Assembly (NCBI RefSeq): GCF_902141845.1
Contig: NZ_CABFPH010000004.1
Span: forward strand, 62,001 to 126,000
DNA from: Methylobacterium symbioticum
GTDB lineage: Bacteria; Pseudomonadota; Alphaproteobacteria; Rhizobiales; Beijerinckiaceae
Direction: 5' to 3'
DNA: 64,000 bases
Positions 17,830 through 27,450 of this stretch are shown here, in pieces; within the stretch, counting starts at the first letter, position 1, and each line of letters begins with the position of its first letter. The translations under genes and the position numbers were made by a program. Below the pieces are notes generated by a model, which searched no databases, was not told the DNA's origin, and saw only the letters and a list, made by a program, of their open reading frames with translations.

Positions 17830-18594
17830 ATGGAAGACGCACCGCGGCGCCGAGGGCGCCCCCGCAAGGTCCTGGTCGTTCCGACCGAGCACCTGCCGCG
17901 GATCGGCCTTCATGAGCAGGCCGCGTCCCGCATCAAGGGCATGATCGTCGGAGGCCAGTTGCCCGCCGGCGCGACACTTGTGGAGAAGGATCTCTGCATC
18001 GCCCTCGGAGTGTCGCGCACGCCCCTGCGCGAGGCCCTGAAGCTCCTCGCCTCGGAAGGCCTCGTCGAGCTGAGGCAGAACCGCAGCGCCCGCGTGCCGG
18101 ATTGGGAGCCCGAAGAGGTTCTGGAACTCTTCGAAGCCCTCGCTGGCATCGAACGGTTGACGGCGGAGCTCGCGGCGTCCCGGATCCCTGAAGGCTTGAT
18201 GGATGACTTGCGCGCGCGGCAGGCGGAACTCGAACGCATGCATCGCGACAGGACGCTCGACCGCTATTTCGCCCTGAACCAAGAAATCCATCGGACGATC
18301 GTGACCGCGGCCCGAAACCGTCCCCTCGCGGAAGCGCATGCCCCGCTCCAGGCGCGAGCCCAATGGGCGCGGCTGCGGGCCCTCTCGAGCGGGAGCCGCT
18401 GGGAGGAATCGGCCCGGGAACATCGCAACCTGTTCGGCGCCCTCGAAGCCCGCGACGCCGCCGCGGCGGGAGAGATCGCGTTCCACCACGTGCTGCGCAC
18501 CGGCGTGGTCGTCGCCGAGAACCTGCGGACGCAGCGCGCAGATCGCGCGGTGATCCGTGCCTCGGAAGAAGCCGCTCTAGCGACGGGCGAATGA
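17830..18594 (+). CDS. GntR-family regulator, FCD (FadR-type) subfamily
   Basis: A 254-residue repressor/activator. The N-terminal winged helix reads ARRRGRPRK...HEQAASRIKGMIVGGQLPAGATLVEKDLCIALGVSRTPLREALKLLASEGLVELRQNRSARV; the FCD ligand domain follows with NQEIHRTIVTAARN, EHRNLFGALEARDAAAAGEIAFHHV (metal-binding His likely). The ATG at 17830 follows GAGGGAAC. Divergent from the racemase-like gene. The paired operator copies suggest that it controls both that gene and the downstream dipeptide ABC/amidohydrolase operon, with a carboxylate ligand typical of FCD proteins. Confidence 0.9.
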   Translation: MEDAPRRRGRPRKVLVVPTEHLPRIGLHEQAASRIKGMIVGGQLPAGATLVEKDLCIALGVSRTPLREALKLLASEGLVELRQNRSARVPDWEPEEVLELFEALAGIERLTAELAASRIPEGLMDDLRARQAELERMHRDRTLDRYFALNQEIHRTIVTAARNRPLAEAHAPLQARAQWARLRALSSGSRWEESAREHRNLFGALEARDAAAAGEIAFHHVLRTGVVVAENLRTQRADRAVIRASEEAALATGE

Positions 18595-19276
18595 TCAGGT
18601 CGGCCCCCGCCGCCGAGCCGCGCCCGCTGCCGCGAGGGCCGCTCCGCCCGGATGGAGCTTCTGAGTTCCAGATCTCCCGCCGCGCATAGCAGCACACAGG
18701 CGGCCGGGTTCATTCGGTATGCCGCTGCCGGGAGCGGGCCCACGACGGGCGGCCAGACGGTGATGAGTCCGGTTCACACAGGACACGATACAGAGGGCAT
18801 CAGGGCGGTATTCCCATCCCCGATCTCATCTCAAGGTAACCGCGTCAGCGGTTCTCGCAGGATGTGTTCAGGGATCTCGGTGCGGTCTGGAGACCTCCTT
18901 CAAGGCCTCCGCTTCGCTGCAGCGCCTCAGGATGAGGCGCCTGAATGGATCGGCAGATCTGGAGACCGATCTGTTGTGTACCGTGATGTGTTTATCGTCG
19001 TCTGGTAGAAATCTCTGTTCCGATACGCAGTCTATTGTAAATCCGACGCCCATTTTTCCAGGACACATGCTCGGTGGCTTCCGCGCCCGCGCGGCTGGAT
19101 TGCCTCCACCACCGGCCGACCGCGATCGCGCGGGCTGAGCCCGTGTTCCGCAAGCCGCGACATAGGGCGGTTTGGCGGTCGCCGAGCGCAGGAATGGCAT
19201 CGTCGCAACAGCTATCGAGGACCGGCTGCCTGCCTCTTCACAGCCCTGAGCCGCTCGCCCTGCGGGCATTTTGTTG
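18595..19276. other. Non-coding spacer holding a dispersed repeat
   Basis: About 680 bases between gntR and the dipeptide operon. Frames here are short and unlike known proteins. The segment near 18886-18945 (GGCCTCCGCTTCGCTGCAGC then GCCTCAGGATGAGG) matches, in reverse, the TCATCCTGAGG...GCGAAGC type of dispersed intergenic repeat common in rhizobial and Methylobacterium genomes (from memory). The rest shows nothing recognisable until the operator at 19277. Confidence 0.55.
18886..18945. repeat. Dispersed REP-like intergenic repeat
   Basis: The sequence AGACCTCCTTCAAGGCCTCC followed by GCTTCGCTGCAGCGCCTC and AGGATGAGGCGC has local dyad symmetry (GCTGCAGC; GCGCCTC with GAGGCGC). Its form is that of the multi-copy CATCCTGAGG repeats found between genes in related alphaproteobacteria. 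A genome-wide copy count would confirm this. Confidence 0.45.
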
Positions 19277-19295
19277 AAATTGCATGCAACATGCA
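19277..19295. promoter_or_regulatory. Candidate GntR operator, copy 2
   Basis: AAATTGCATGCAACATGCA is the reverse complement of the operator at 17713-17731 with one substitution, and contains the perfect palindrome TTGCATGCAA (19280-19289). It lies about 90 bases upstream of the dipeptide-binding-protein start codon, which fits control of that operon by the adjacent GntR regulator. Confidence 0.6.
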
Positions 19296-19381
19296 GAAAA
19301 TATCTTGCAGATCCGATATCCGTCGCCGATCCTGGCCCTGCAGGTCTCGATTCCCATTCCATGCAGCGGCGGAACCCTCCC

Positions 19382-21016
19382 ATGCGGCTCGCAAACCTCC
19401 TCACCGCGTCGCTGGCCACGATCCTGGCCATGACGATGCCGTCCGCGGGGCAGGCGCCCGCGCCAAGCGCGACGGCTGAAGGCAGCACGTTCCGCTATGC
19501 CTACCGCGTCGACCCCGCCTCCCTCGACCCGCATGCCCTGGCGGAAACCTTCACCCTGTCGTTCCTGGGGCAGATCTACGAGCCCCTCGTGGGCCGCGGG
19601 AAGAACCTGGAACTCGTGCCTGCCCTGGCGACGCGGTGGGAGCAGCCGGATCCGCGGACCTGGCGCTTCCACCTGCGCCGGGATGCGGCGTTCTCAGACG
19701 GGACGCCCTTCACGGCGGACGACGTCGTCTTCTCGCTGCGGCGGGCGAAGATGGACGGGGCGGACGTCGCCTACACGATCACATCCGTGACCGAGATCCG
19801 GAAGGTCGACGACCACACGGTCGACCTCGTCACGGCGCAGCCGAACCCGATCCTGCCGCTCCAGATCACCTCGACCTACATCATGAGCCGCGCCTGGGCC
19901 GAGCGCCATGGCGCCACCGCGCCGGCCAGCGTCAAGGCGAGGGTCGAGAACTACGCCTCGAACAACGCCAACGGCACAGGCCCGTTCATGATCGAGTCGC
20001 GGCAGGCGGGCGTGCGCACCGTCCTCGTCCGCAACCCGAACTGGCGGGGCGATAATGCGTCGAACCTCGGGAAGGTCGTCTTCACGCCGATCCAGTCGGA
20101 TGCGACGCGTGTCGCCGCCCTTCTCTCGGGCGAGGTCGACATGGCCTATCCCGTCCCCCAGCAGGACGTTCCGCGCATCGAGGCGAATGCGGGCACCCGG
20201 GTGCTCAAGGGCTTCGAGCTGCGGACCATCTTCCTGAACATGGACCAGAAGCGCGACGAGCTTCTCGGGTCCGACGTCAAGGGCAAGAACCCGTTCAAGG
20301 ACAGGCGCGTGCGCCAGGCCATCTACCAGGCGATCAACATCGATGCGATCCGGGACCGCATCATGGGCGGCTCGTCGCATGTGGCGGGAACCATGATCGC
20401 GCCTGGGATCAACGGCTACGATCCGCGGCTCGACGTCCGCGCCGCCCCCTACGACCCGGAGGCCGCCAAGCGGCTGCTGGCGGAGGCCGGCTACCCGCAG
20501 GGCTTCTCTTTCCCGATGGATTGCTCGAACGACCGCTACGTGAATGACGAGCGGATCTGCCAGGCCGTCGTGGGCATGCTCGGCCGGGTCGGGCTGAAGG
20601 TATCGCTCAATGCTCAGACGCGTACGAAGTTCTTCGAGAAGGTGCTCGGTCGCGACACGGCGTTCGCGATGATCGGCTGGCAGCCGCTCAGCTACGACGC
20701 CCATTCCACGCTGCAGGATACGATGAGCACGCCCGCCGACAAGATCGGCACCTACAACATCGGCGGCTATTCGAACCCGAAGGTCGACGAACTCACGCGG
20801 CTTATCGAGACCGAGGTCGATCCCGCCCGTAGAGCCGCCCTGATCGTCGAGGCCATGGATATCGACAAGCAGGATTACGGGCACATCCCCCTGCATCAGG
20901 CGGGCCTCGCCTGGGGTCTGCGCGCGGGCGTGGACGTGGTGCTGCGCTCCGACGACAGCCTCGAGCTGAGATGGGTCCGGGTCGAGCCGCGCACGGCGGC
21001 GGCCGCGCCGCGATGA
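19382..21016 (+). CDS. Dipeptide/oligopeptide-type ABC binding protein (SBP_bac_5)
   Basis: A 544-residue periplasmic binding protein. The signal peptide MRLANLLTASLATILAMTMPSAGQA is followed by FRYAYRVDPASLDPHALAETFTLSFLGQIYEPLVG and then LATRWEQPDPRTWRFHLRRDAAFSDGTPFTADDVVFSLRRA, the standard family-5 signature. The ATG at 19382 gives a clean signal peptide; earlier ATGs do not. First gene of a six-gene operon (dppA-B-C-D-F order plus amidohydrolase). The ligand may be a peptide or another polar N-compound processed by the terminal hydrolase. Confidence 0.92.
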   Translation: MRLANLLTASLATILAMTMPSAGQAPAPSATAEGSTFRYAYRVDPASLDPHALAETFTLSFLGQIYEPLVGRGKNLELVPALATRWEQPDPRTWRFHLRRDAAFSDGTPFTADDVVFSLRRAKMDGADVAYTITSVTEIRKVDDHTVDLVTAQPNPILPLQITSTYIMSRAWAERHGATAPASVKARVENYASNNANGTGPFMIESRQAGVRTVLVRNPNWRGDNASNLGKVVFTPIQSDATRVAALLSGEVDMAYPVPQQDVPRIEANAGTRVLKGFELRTIFLNMDQKRDELLGSDVKGKNPFKDRRVRQAIYQAINIDAIRDRIMGGSSHVAGTMIAPGINGYDPRLDVRAAPYDPEAAKRLLAEAGYPQGFSFPMDCSNDRYVNDERICQAVVGMLGRVGLKVSLNAQTRTKFFEKVLGRDTAFAMIGWQPLSYDAHSTLQDTMSTPADKIGTYNIGGYSNPKVDELTRLIETEVDPARRAALIVEAMDIDKQDYGHIPLHQAGLAWGLRAGVDVVLRSDDSLELRWVRVEPRTAAAAPR

Positions 21017-21996
21017 TCTTCGTCCTCGGACGCCTCGGCCAGGCCTTCCTCGTCCTCCTGGCCGCGGCCCTCGTGAGCTTCTGCCTGTTCCGGTTCGTCG
21101 GCGACCCGGTCAACAACATGACGGGACAGGCGGCGAGCCTCGCCGAGCGCGAGGCGATGCGGGCGGCTCTGGGCCTCGCCGATCCGGTCGTCCTGCAATT
21201 CGTACGGTTCGTCGGGAAGGCGGTCCACGGCGATTTCGGGATGTCGTACCGCTTCGGGCAGCCGGTCGCGGGGCTCGTCCTCGAGCGCCTGCCGGCGACG
21301 CTCGAACTGTCGGTGGTCTCGATGCTGATTGCCACGGGGCTGGGGCTGCCCCTCGGGGTCTGGACCGCGCTCCACCGCGGCAGCCGGCTGGCGCAGGCTG
21401 TTCTGGCCGTCTCTCTGGTCGGCATCGCGCTGCCGACCTTCCTGATCGGCATCGTTCTGATCCTGGTGTTCTCGGTACGGCTGGGCTGGCTGCCCTCCTT
21501 CGGCCGTGGCGACACCATCCAGCTCGGACCCTGGAGCACCGGCCTGCTGACCGGGAGCGGATTGCGGTCCCTGGTCCTGCCGAGCGTCACCCTGGCCGTC
21601 TTTCAGCTGGCCCTGATCCTCCGGCTCACGCGGGCGGAGATGCTTGAGGTGATGCGCACCGACTTCATCCGCTTCGCCCGTGCGCGCGGGCTGCATCGCG
21701 GCGCGATCCAGTACCGCCACGGGCTGCGCAACACGCTGGTCCCCGTCGTGACCATCGTCGGCCTCCAGTTCGGCAACGTGTTCGCGTTCTCCATCATCGT
21801 CGAGACCGTCTTCCAGTGGCCGGGCCTCGGCCTGCTCGTCATCCAGGCGATCCAGTTCGGCGACATCCCCGTGCTGGCCGCCTATCTGGTCCTGGTCGCG
21901 CTGTGCTTCGCGGTCATCAACATCGCGGTCGACCTGTTCCACCTCGCCATCGATCCCCGCATTCGCATCTCCGGCGGGGCAAGGGGTGCCGCATGA
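21013..21996 (+). CDS. Dipeptide-type ABC permease (DppB-like)
   Basis: A 327-residue inner-membrane permease. It begins MIFVLGRLGQAFLVLLAAALVSFCLFRFVGDP, and carries GDFGMSYRFGQPVAGLVLERLPATLELS and the coupling region EVMRTDFIRFARARGLHRGAIQYRHGLRNTLVPVVTI. The ATG at 21013 overlaps the stop of the binding-protein gene (ATGA). Next gene overlaps its end in the same way. Confidence 0.92.
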   Translation: MIFVLGRLGQAFLVLLAAALVSFCLFRFVGDPVNNMTGQAASLAEREAMRAALGLADPVVLQFVRFVGKAVHGDFGMSYRFGQPVAGLVLERLPATLELSVVSMLIATGLGLPLGVWTALHRGSRLAQAVLAVSLVGIALPTFLIGIVLILVFSVRLGWLPSFGRGDTIQLGPWSTGLLTGSGLRSLVLPSVTLAVFQLALILRLTRAEMLEVMRTDFIRFARARGLHRGAIQYRHGLRNTLVPVVTIVGLQFGNVFAFSIIVETVFQWPGLGLLVIQAIQFGDIPVLAAYLVLVALCFAVINIAVDLFHLAIDPRIRISGGARGAA

Positions 21997-22928
21997 GCGT
22001 GTCCTCGGTCATTCGCCGTGTCGCCGGAGCTTGGCTCGACGGCGATCTCCTGTACCGCTTCCGCCGGTCTCCCGTCGCCGTCGCCGCCGCGGCATTGGGC
22101 GCCCTGCTCGTCCTCGCCGCCCTGGGGGCCGATCTCCTCGCGCCCTACGACGCCTTCGACCCGGCCTCCGCCAACGCGGCCGACGCCCGCCTACCGCCGG
22201 GCAGCCAAGGCCTGTTCGGCGAGACCTACGCGTTGGGCACCGATCCGCAGGGGCGCGACATGCTCTCGGCGATGCTCTACGGCCTGCGCACGTCACTCGT
22301 GGTCGGGGTGGCGAGCGTCGGCCTCGCGGCCGTGATGGGCGTTCTGCTCGGCCTCGTGGCCGGCTATTGCGGCGGCCTGATCGACGCGATCATCATGCGG
22401 ACCGCCGATGTCCAGCTCGGTTTCCCGGCGATCCTGATCGCCCTCCTCATCGACGGCGTGACTCGCGCCGTGCTGCCCCGTGAGGTCCACGAACGCTTCG
22501 CGATGCCCGTCCTGATCGTGGCGATCGCCGCCTCGTACTGGGTCCAATACGCCCGCACGGTGCGCGGCCTGGTCCTCGTGGAACGCCGGCGGGACTATGT
22601 CCTGGCCGCGCGCGTCACCGGTGTCTCCACGCCGCGCACCCTCTTCGCCCATATCCTGCCCAACGTGCTGGGACCGATCCTCGTCATCGCGACCATCAAC
22701 CTCGCCCTGGCGATCCTGACCGAGTCGACGCTCTCCTTCCTCGGCGTCGGCCTGCCGGCGACCCAGCCGTCCCTCGGCTCCCTCGTGCGCATCGGCAACG
22801 AGTTCGTCTTCTCCGGCGACTGGTGGATCAGCACGCTGCCCGGCCTTCTTCTGGTCCTGCTCTCGCTGTCGGTGAACATCTTCGGCGACTGGCTGCGGGA
22901 CGCCCTGAACCCGAAGCTCGCCCAATGA
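21993..22928 (+). CDS. Dipeptide-type ABC permease (DppC-like)
   Basis: A 311-residue inner-membrane permease. The N-terminal helix after FRRSPVAVAAAALGALLV leads to LGTDPQGRDMLSAMLYGLRTSLVVG and the coupling motif DYVLAARVTGVSTPRTLFAHILPNVLGPILV, then the C-terminal STLSFLGVGLPATQPSLGSLV of the family. The ATG at 21993 overlaps the previous stop by four bases, and its own stop overlaps the next start. Confidence 0.92.
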   Translation: MSVSSVIRRVAGAWLDGDLLYRFRRSPVAVAAAALGALLVLAALGADLLAPYDAFDPASANAADARLPPGSQGLFGETYALGTDPQGRDMLSAMLYGLRTSLVVGVASVGLAAVMGVLLGLVAGYCGGLIDAIIMRTADVQLGFPAILIALLIDGVTRAVLPREVHERFAMPVLIVAIAASYWVQYARTVRGLVLVERRRDYVLAARVTGVSTPRTLFAHILPNVLGPILVIATINLALAILTESTLSFLGVGLPATQPSLGSLVRIGNEFVFSGDWWISTLPGLLLVLLSLSVNIFGDWLRDALNPKLAQ

Positions 22929-23908
22929 GCGCCTTGCTGTCGGTCGAGAACCTGCGCGTCGAGATCGCGGCGCGCGATCGGAGGCTGACCGCGATCGACG
23001 ACATCTCCTTCACGATCGGTGCGGGGGAAATCCTCGGCGTGGTCGGGGAATCCGGCGCCGGTAAGTCGGTCACCGGGACCGCAATCCTCGGCTTGCTCGA
23101 GCCGCCCGCCGCGTTAGCCGGGGGGCGGATCGCGTTCGCGGGCCGGCGCATCGATACCCTCGACGAGGAATCCATGCGGAGGCTGCGCGGCAAGGAGATC
23201 GCGGCGGTCTTCCAGGATCCGCTCACCAGCCTCGATCCTCTCATGACCGTGGGCGAGCAACTCGTCGAGACGATGCTCACCCACCTGCCCATCAAGCGGA
23301 AGGAGGCATTCGCGCGGGCGGAGGATCTTCTGCGCATGGTCGGGCTTCCGGCGCCGAGGGAGCGGCTTCAGGCCTATCCGCACGCGCTCTCGGGGGGCAT
23401 GCGGCAGCGCGTCGTCCTGGCCCTGGCCTTCTGCTGCAATCCCCGCCTGATCATCGCCGACGAGCCGACGACGGCGCTCGACGTGTCGGTCCAGGCGCAG
23501 ATCCTCGATGTGCTGCGCCGGATGTGCCGGGAGAACGGCACAGCGGTGATGCTGGTGACCCACGACATGGGCGTGATCGCGGAGGCGACCGACCGCGTCG
23601 CCGTGATGTATGCGGGGCGCCTCGCCGAGATCGGACCGACTCGCGCCCTCGTCGAGGAAGCGTCCCATCCCTATACACGCGGGCTGATGGCCTCGATCCC
23701 GAGCCTGACGCGGCGCCGGGATACGCTGGTTCAGATCCCCGGCGCGATGCCACGGCCCGACGCTCCCGTCTCCGGCTGCGCCTTCCATCCGCGCTGCCCC
23801 TCGGCCGAGGCGCGGTGCCGGAGCGAGCGCCCGCCCGCCTTCGCCGTCGAGGCCTCGCAGGTCGCCTGCTGGCTGGCCGACCCCGCCCGCCGGAGCGTCT
23901 CCGCATGA
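22925..23908 (+). CDS. Dipeptide-type ABC ATPase (DppD-like)
   Basis: A 327-residue ATPase. Walker A GESGAGKSV, signature LSGGMRQRVVLA, Walker B LIIADEPTTALDV, H-loop LVTHDMGV, and the C-terminal oligopeptide-transporter extension [14 protein letters not shown]. The ATG at 22925 overlaps the permease stop; an in-frame start further upstream would lie inside the permease and is rejected. Confidence 0.93.
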   Translation: MSALLSVENLRVEIAARDRRLTAIDDISFTIGAGEILGVVGESGAGKSVTGTAILGLLEPPAALAGGRIAFAGRRIDTLDEESMRRLRGKEIAAVFQDPLTSLDPLMTVGEQLVETMLTHLPIKRKEAFARAEDLLRMVGLPAPRERLQAYPHALSGGMRQRVVLALAFCCNPRLIIADEPTTALDVSVQAQILDVLRRMCRENGTAVMLVTHDMGVIAEATDRVAVMYAGRLAEIGPTRALVEEASHPYTRGLMASIPSLTRRRDTLVQIPGAMPRPDAPVSGCAFHPRCPSAEARCRSERPPAFAVEASQVACWLADPARRSVSA

Positions 23909-24960
23909 GCGGCCGTCCCACCATCCTCTCGGTCGACAACCTGACCGTCCGCTTCGACGCCTCGCCCCCGTTTCTCAGGCGCGTGCTGACCGGTGCCCGC
24001 CGACGCACCGTCCACGCCGTCGAGGAGGTCGACTTCGCGGTGACGGAAGGTTCGACCTTCGCCCTCGTCGGGGAATCGGGCTGCGGCAAGTCCACGGTCG
24101 CGCGTACGATCGCCGGCATCCAGGCGCCGACCGCGGGCGGGGTTTCCTTCATGGGAGTCGACATCGCCGCGTTCCGAACGCGGCACGCGGCGATGCCCTA
24201 TCGGCGCAACCTGCAGATGATCTTCCAGGACCCCTATGCGAGCCTGAACCCGCGCTGGCGCGTCGGCCGCATCGTCGCGGAACCGATGGTGACGCACGGC
24301 CTCGCAGCGCCGGGACCGGCCCTCCGGGGCAAGGTCTCCGAGCTGCTCGAGACCGTGGGGCTCTCGACCGACGACGCGCGCAAATTTCCGCATCAATTCT
24401 CCGGCGGCCAGCGGCAGCGCATCTCTATCGCGCGCGCCCTCGCCTCGAATCCCGCGTTCATCATCTGCGACGAGCCGACTTCGGCGCTGGACGTCTCGGT
24501 TCAGGCCCAGATCCTCAACCTGATGAAGCGCCTCCAGAAGGAGCTCGGCCTCACCTACCTGCTGATCTCCCACAATCTGGCCGTCGTGGCCCACATGGCC
24601 CAGTCTCTGGGTGTGATGTATCTCGGACGCCTCGTGGAGCGGGGCGATGCCGACCAGATCCTGACGCGGCCACGCCACCCCTACACACGCCTCCTGCTCG
24701 ATACGGTGCCGGATCCGCACGCGCCCGACCGCGGCAGGACCCGGCTCCAGGGCGAGGTGCCGAGCCCGCTTTCCCCGCCCGCAGGTTGCGCCTTCCATCC
24801 ACGCTGCCCTTTCGCGGAGGAACGCTGCACCCGCGAGCTGCCGAGCCCCGTCAAGGTCGGGGGCGCCTGGGTCGCCTGCCACGCGGTGCAGGAGGATCGG
24901 CTGCCGCATCATCTACCCGGCCGGTCACAGGGAGAGATCGTTTCCGGAGGGGCCACATGA
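23905..24960 (+). CDS. Dipeptide-type ABC ATPase (DppF-like)
   Basis: A 351-residue ATPase, partner of the preceding one. Walker [22 protein letters not shown], signature [12 protein letters not shown], Walker [14 protein letters not shown] and C-terminal [14 protein letters not shown]. Four-base overlaps at both ends link it to its neighbours, including the terminal amidohydrolase, so transport and hydrolysis are translated together. Confidence 0.93.
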   Translation: MSGRPTILSVDNLTVRFDASPPFLRRVLTGARRRTVHAVEEVDFAVTEGSTFALVGESGCGKSTVARTIAGIQAPTAGGVSFMGVDIAAFRTRHAAMPYRRNLQMIFQDPYASLNPRWRVGRIVAEPMVTHGLAAPGPALRGKVSELLETVGLSTDDARKFPHQFSGGQRQRISIARALASNPAFIICDEPTSALDVSVQAQILNLMKRLQKELGLTYLLISHNLAVVAHMAQSLGVMYLGRLVERGDADQILTRPRHPYTRLLLDTVPDPHAPDRGRTRLQGEVPSPLSPPAGCAFHPRCPFAEERCTRELPSPVKVGGAWVACHAVQEDRLPHHLPGRSQGEIVSGGAT

Positions 24961-26456
24961 AGTCCACGATCGTCGGGTGCTGCGCCCTTCTGGACGAGGC
25001 CGGATCGGCCTGGGGCCGAGTCGATATCGAGATCGACGGCCGTCTGGTGTCCGACATCCGCCCGGCGGGGATGACCGAACCGGCCGCCGGAACCGTCATC
25101 GACGGTTCGCAGCTGTTCGTGACGGCGGGGCTGATCAACGGGCATCACCACAGCCACGAGGGGTTCTACAAGGGCCGCCGGGACAACCTTCCGCTCGAAC
25201 TCTGGATGAACTACGTCCGGCCGCTGCGCCCGATCGCGATGAGCCCCCGCGACGTCTACCTGCGGACCATGATCGGCGCCATCGAGGCGGTCCGCAGCGG
25301 CACCACCACCTTGTGCGACGATACCAACCAGAGCCCGGCGATCCGGGCCGACCACGTCGCGCAGATCTTCCAGGCCTATGAGGATATCGGCGTCCGCGCC
25401 AATGTCGGCATAACCCTGTTCGACCGACCGTTCTTCCGCGCGGTGCCCTTTGTCGACGAGGAGTTTCCGCGCGCCCTCCTCGACGAGCTCGATGCCGTCC
25501 GGATGTATTCCGGGTCGGAGCTCTTGGATTTCGCGCGCGGGCTCGCCCGCGCCCGCCATCCCTCGACGCACCGGGTCGCCTACATGGCGACGCCCTCCGC
25601 CCCGCAGCGCTGCAGCGAGGACTTTTTGCGGGCCGTGCGGCGGATGGCCGACGAGTTCGACCTCCCCCTGATGATCCACGTCCAGGAGACACGGATGCAG
25701 GTCGTCACCGGGCAGCTGTTCTACGGCTCGACGATGATCGAGTACCTGGAGCGGATCGGTTTCTTGAAACCGAAGACGGCGCTGATCCATGCGGTCTGGC
25801 TGACTCCGCGGGAGATCGAACTCCTGGCGCGCCGCGGCGTCACGGTGCAGCACAACCCGACCTCGAATCTCAAGCTCGGCTCCGGCCTCCTGCCGATGCG
25901 GGCGCTGCTGGATGCCGGCGTCAATGTCAGCCTGGGGACAGACGGCTGCGGCTCGATCGAGAGCACCGACATGCAGGGCGCCCTGTCCTTCGCGGCGCTT
26001 CTGCACAAGCTCCGCGGTGCGCATGCGGGTTGGATCGGCGCCCGGGAAGCCTTCCATGCGGCCACGATGGGGGGCGCAGTCGCCCTCGGTCGCGCGCGCG
26101 ACCTCGGGGCCCTGACGATCGGCAGGGTCGCCGATCTGGTGGGCTACCGGATGGACCGCATCCCCTTCGTACCGCTGAACGCCCCGCTGAATCAGCTCGT
26201 CTACGCGGCAGGTCGGTCCGAGGTCGACCTCGTCATGGTCGATGGTGAGATCATCCTGCGCGATGGCCGCCTGACCCGGATCGACGAGGGAGCCATCCTC
26301 GACGAGATCGCCGAGGCTCACGCACGCATCGAGCCACAGCTCGCGGCCTCGGAGGCCGACGTCGCCCGCATCGCCCCGCATTACGAGCGGATCCATCGGC
26401 GCTGCGCCTGTATCGGTATCGCCGAGGACACCTACGCGGCACGGTTCGAGAACTGA
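24957..26456 (+). CDS. ATZ/TRZ-type amidohydrolase (deaminase/chlorohydrolase superfamily)
   Basis: A 499-residue metal-dependent hydrolase. The ligand set is in NGHHHSHEGF, LMIHVQETR, ALIHAVWLT and SLGTDGCGSIE, the pattern of the TrzA/AtzA/guanine-deaminase group that removes amino or chloro groups from N-heterocycles or cytosine-like rings. It has composite beta domains at both ends (AGTVIDGSQLFVTAGLIN and VDLVMVDGEIILRDG). The ATG at 24957 overlaps the DppF-like stop. An importer-hydrolase operon suggests uptake and deamination of an N-rich molecule. Substrate unknown. Confidence 0.88.
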   Translation: MKSTIVGCCALLDEAGSAWGRVDIEIDGRLVSDIRPAGMTEPAAGTVIDGSQLFVTAGLINGHHHSHEGFYKGRRDNLPLELWMNYVRPLRPIAMSPRDVYLRTMIGAIEAVRSGTTTLCDDTNQSPAIRADHVAQIFQAYEDIGVRANVGITLFDRPFFRAVPFVDEEFPRALLDELDAVRMYSGSELLDFARGLARARHPSTHRVAYMATPSAPQRCSEDFLRAVRRMADEFDLPLMIHVQETRMQVVTGQLFYGSTMIEYLERIGFLKPKTALIHAVWLTPREIELLARRGVTVQHNPTSNLKLGSGLLPMRALLDAGVNVSLGTDGCGSIESTDMQGALSFAALLHKLRGAHAGWIGAREAFHAATMGGAVALGRARDLGALTIGRVADLVGYRMDRIPFVPLNAPLNQLVYAAGRSEVDLVMVDGEIILRDGRLTRIDEGAILDEIAEAHARIEPQLAASEADVARIAPHYERIHRRCACIGIAEDTYAARFEN

Positions 26457-26832
26457 AGCCGAAGAGCCGCGACGTGCTGAAGGTGGCGCCGCTGCGCAAG
26501 CCGCATCGCCACACGCCGGATTTCTTGGATGGACCACGGCACCTGCGAGCTTGGCGATGAGCGTCGTTTTTTTTGGGGGGGGCGGCCCGGAGGCCGTGAA
26601 GCTGACCGACGATTGATTGAGCTGTTCATACGCCCTCTTACGATTGCCCGATATATTTTCCCGGAACGAGAAGGCTTAATATAAGCAAGGCTGATTGCGC
26701 GTTCTACATCGGAACACAGCCGCAGATGCATCGCTTTCTGTTGCGACATACATCTCCGAGCATAGCCGTCTCAAGGTTGTGGCTGTAAAAACACTTCAGC
26801 CGCCTACTCAGAGAGGCGGATGTGGACGACAA
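26457..26832. other. AT-richer spacer, no gene seen
   Basis: About 375 bases between the catabolic operon and mobile-element debris. It contains a homopolymer stretch (T8 then G9 near 26568-26582) and an AT-rich part (26630-26780) unlike the flanking genes. The left limit of the decayed element may lie here, but I see no repeat that proves it. Confidence 0.5.
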
Positions 26833-27069
26833 ATGAACCTCGCCCTGAATTTCAACCTCGGCTTCGAGATCAACGGGCGCGATAACTATGTTCGGCTGTA
26901 TCGCGCGGACTGTGAGCTGTGGCCTGGCCGAACCACTGCAACCGTGATGTGGGGCTAGTCAGCGCTCCTGCTCGGCTTTCACCTCGAAAGGCACGAGACC
27001 GACCGTCACTGGTTCTGGAATGAGGTGCGAGAGGCCATCGTGAAGCGGCTGGCATTCTGGCGCCGCTAA
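26833..27069 (+). pseudogene. Small protein gene interrupted by an in-frame TAG
   Basis: From ATG 26833 the frame reads MNLALNFNLGFEINGRDNYV and on to VMWG, then TAG (26956-26958), then continues in the same frame with ALLLGFHLERHETDRHWFWNEVREAIVKRLAFWRR to TAA at 27067-27069. The coding character is continuous across the stop (charged/aromatic, GC-biased third positions), so this looks like a 78-residue protein broken by one nonsense change. Function unknown. A shorter 41-residue product is possible. Confidence 0.55.
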
Positions 27070-27340
27070 GGGCCGCCAGCCGCTGCAAAGCGTTTGCCAC
27101 TACTCTGTCCAGGAGGCCCTAGCGGGTCTCCTGGCGCATCCGATTACGGCAGAGCGTCCGGAGGGGAGGAATATTGAGCACAAGAATATGAGCCGACATC
27201 GACAGGCAATCGAGGCCGGGTTCCCCCCTCGCCCACTCAGTTCGCCTATGGTGCCGCGCCCGGTATCCCGCGCGGCATCGCGCCCAGGCGCACGAAGGAA
27301 GCACGCGCGCGCCCGGAGACGAACCTTGCACGGGGTCAAC

Positions 27341-27448
27341 TCAGGGTGCCGCTGTCCTCGCCAGGCTCCGCCACAGCTCGGCCTCCAGCGCCTCGCCGTG
27401 CGCGACGAGGCGGTCGGCCTGAGCCAGGAAATCCACCTGCACGCGCAT
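27341..27448 (-). CDS. Small hypothetical protein (35 aa)
   Basis: A 35-residue frame, MRVQVDFLAQADRLVAHGEA followed by LEAELWRSLARTAAP, lying 2 bases after the stop of the DUF6894 gene on the same strand. It would form one amphipathic helix. The tight spacing and helical composition argue for a real small gene, but nothing identifies a function. Confidence 0.4.
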   Translation of the reverse strand: MRVQVDFLAQADRLVAHGEALEAELWRSLARTAAP

Positions 27449-27450
27449 AC

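Noticed and set aside
26560-26590. Homopolymer T/G run as a regulatory switch
   Set aside because: It is not within or directly before any supported gene, so phase variation cannot be argued.
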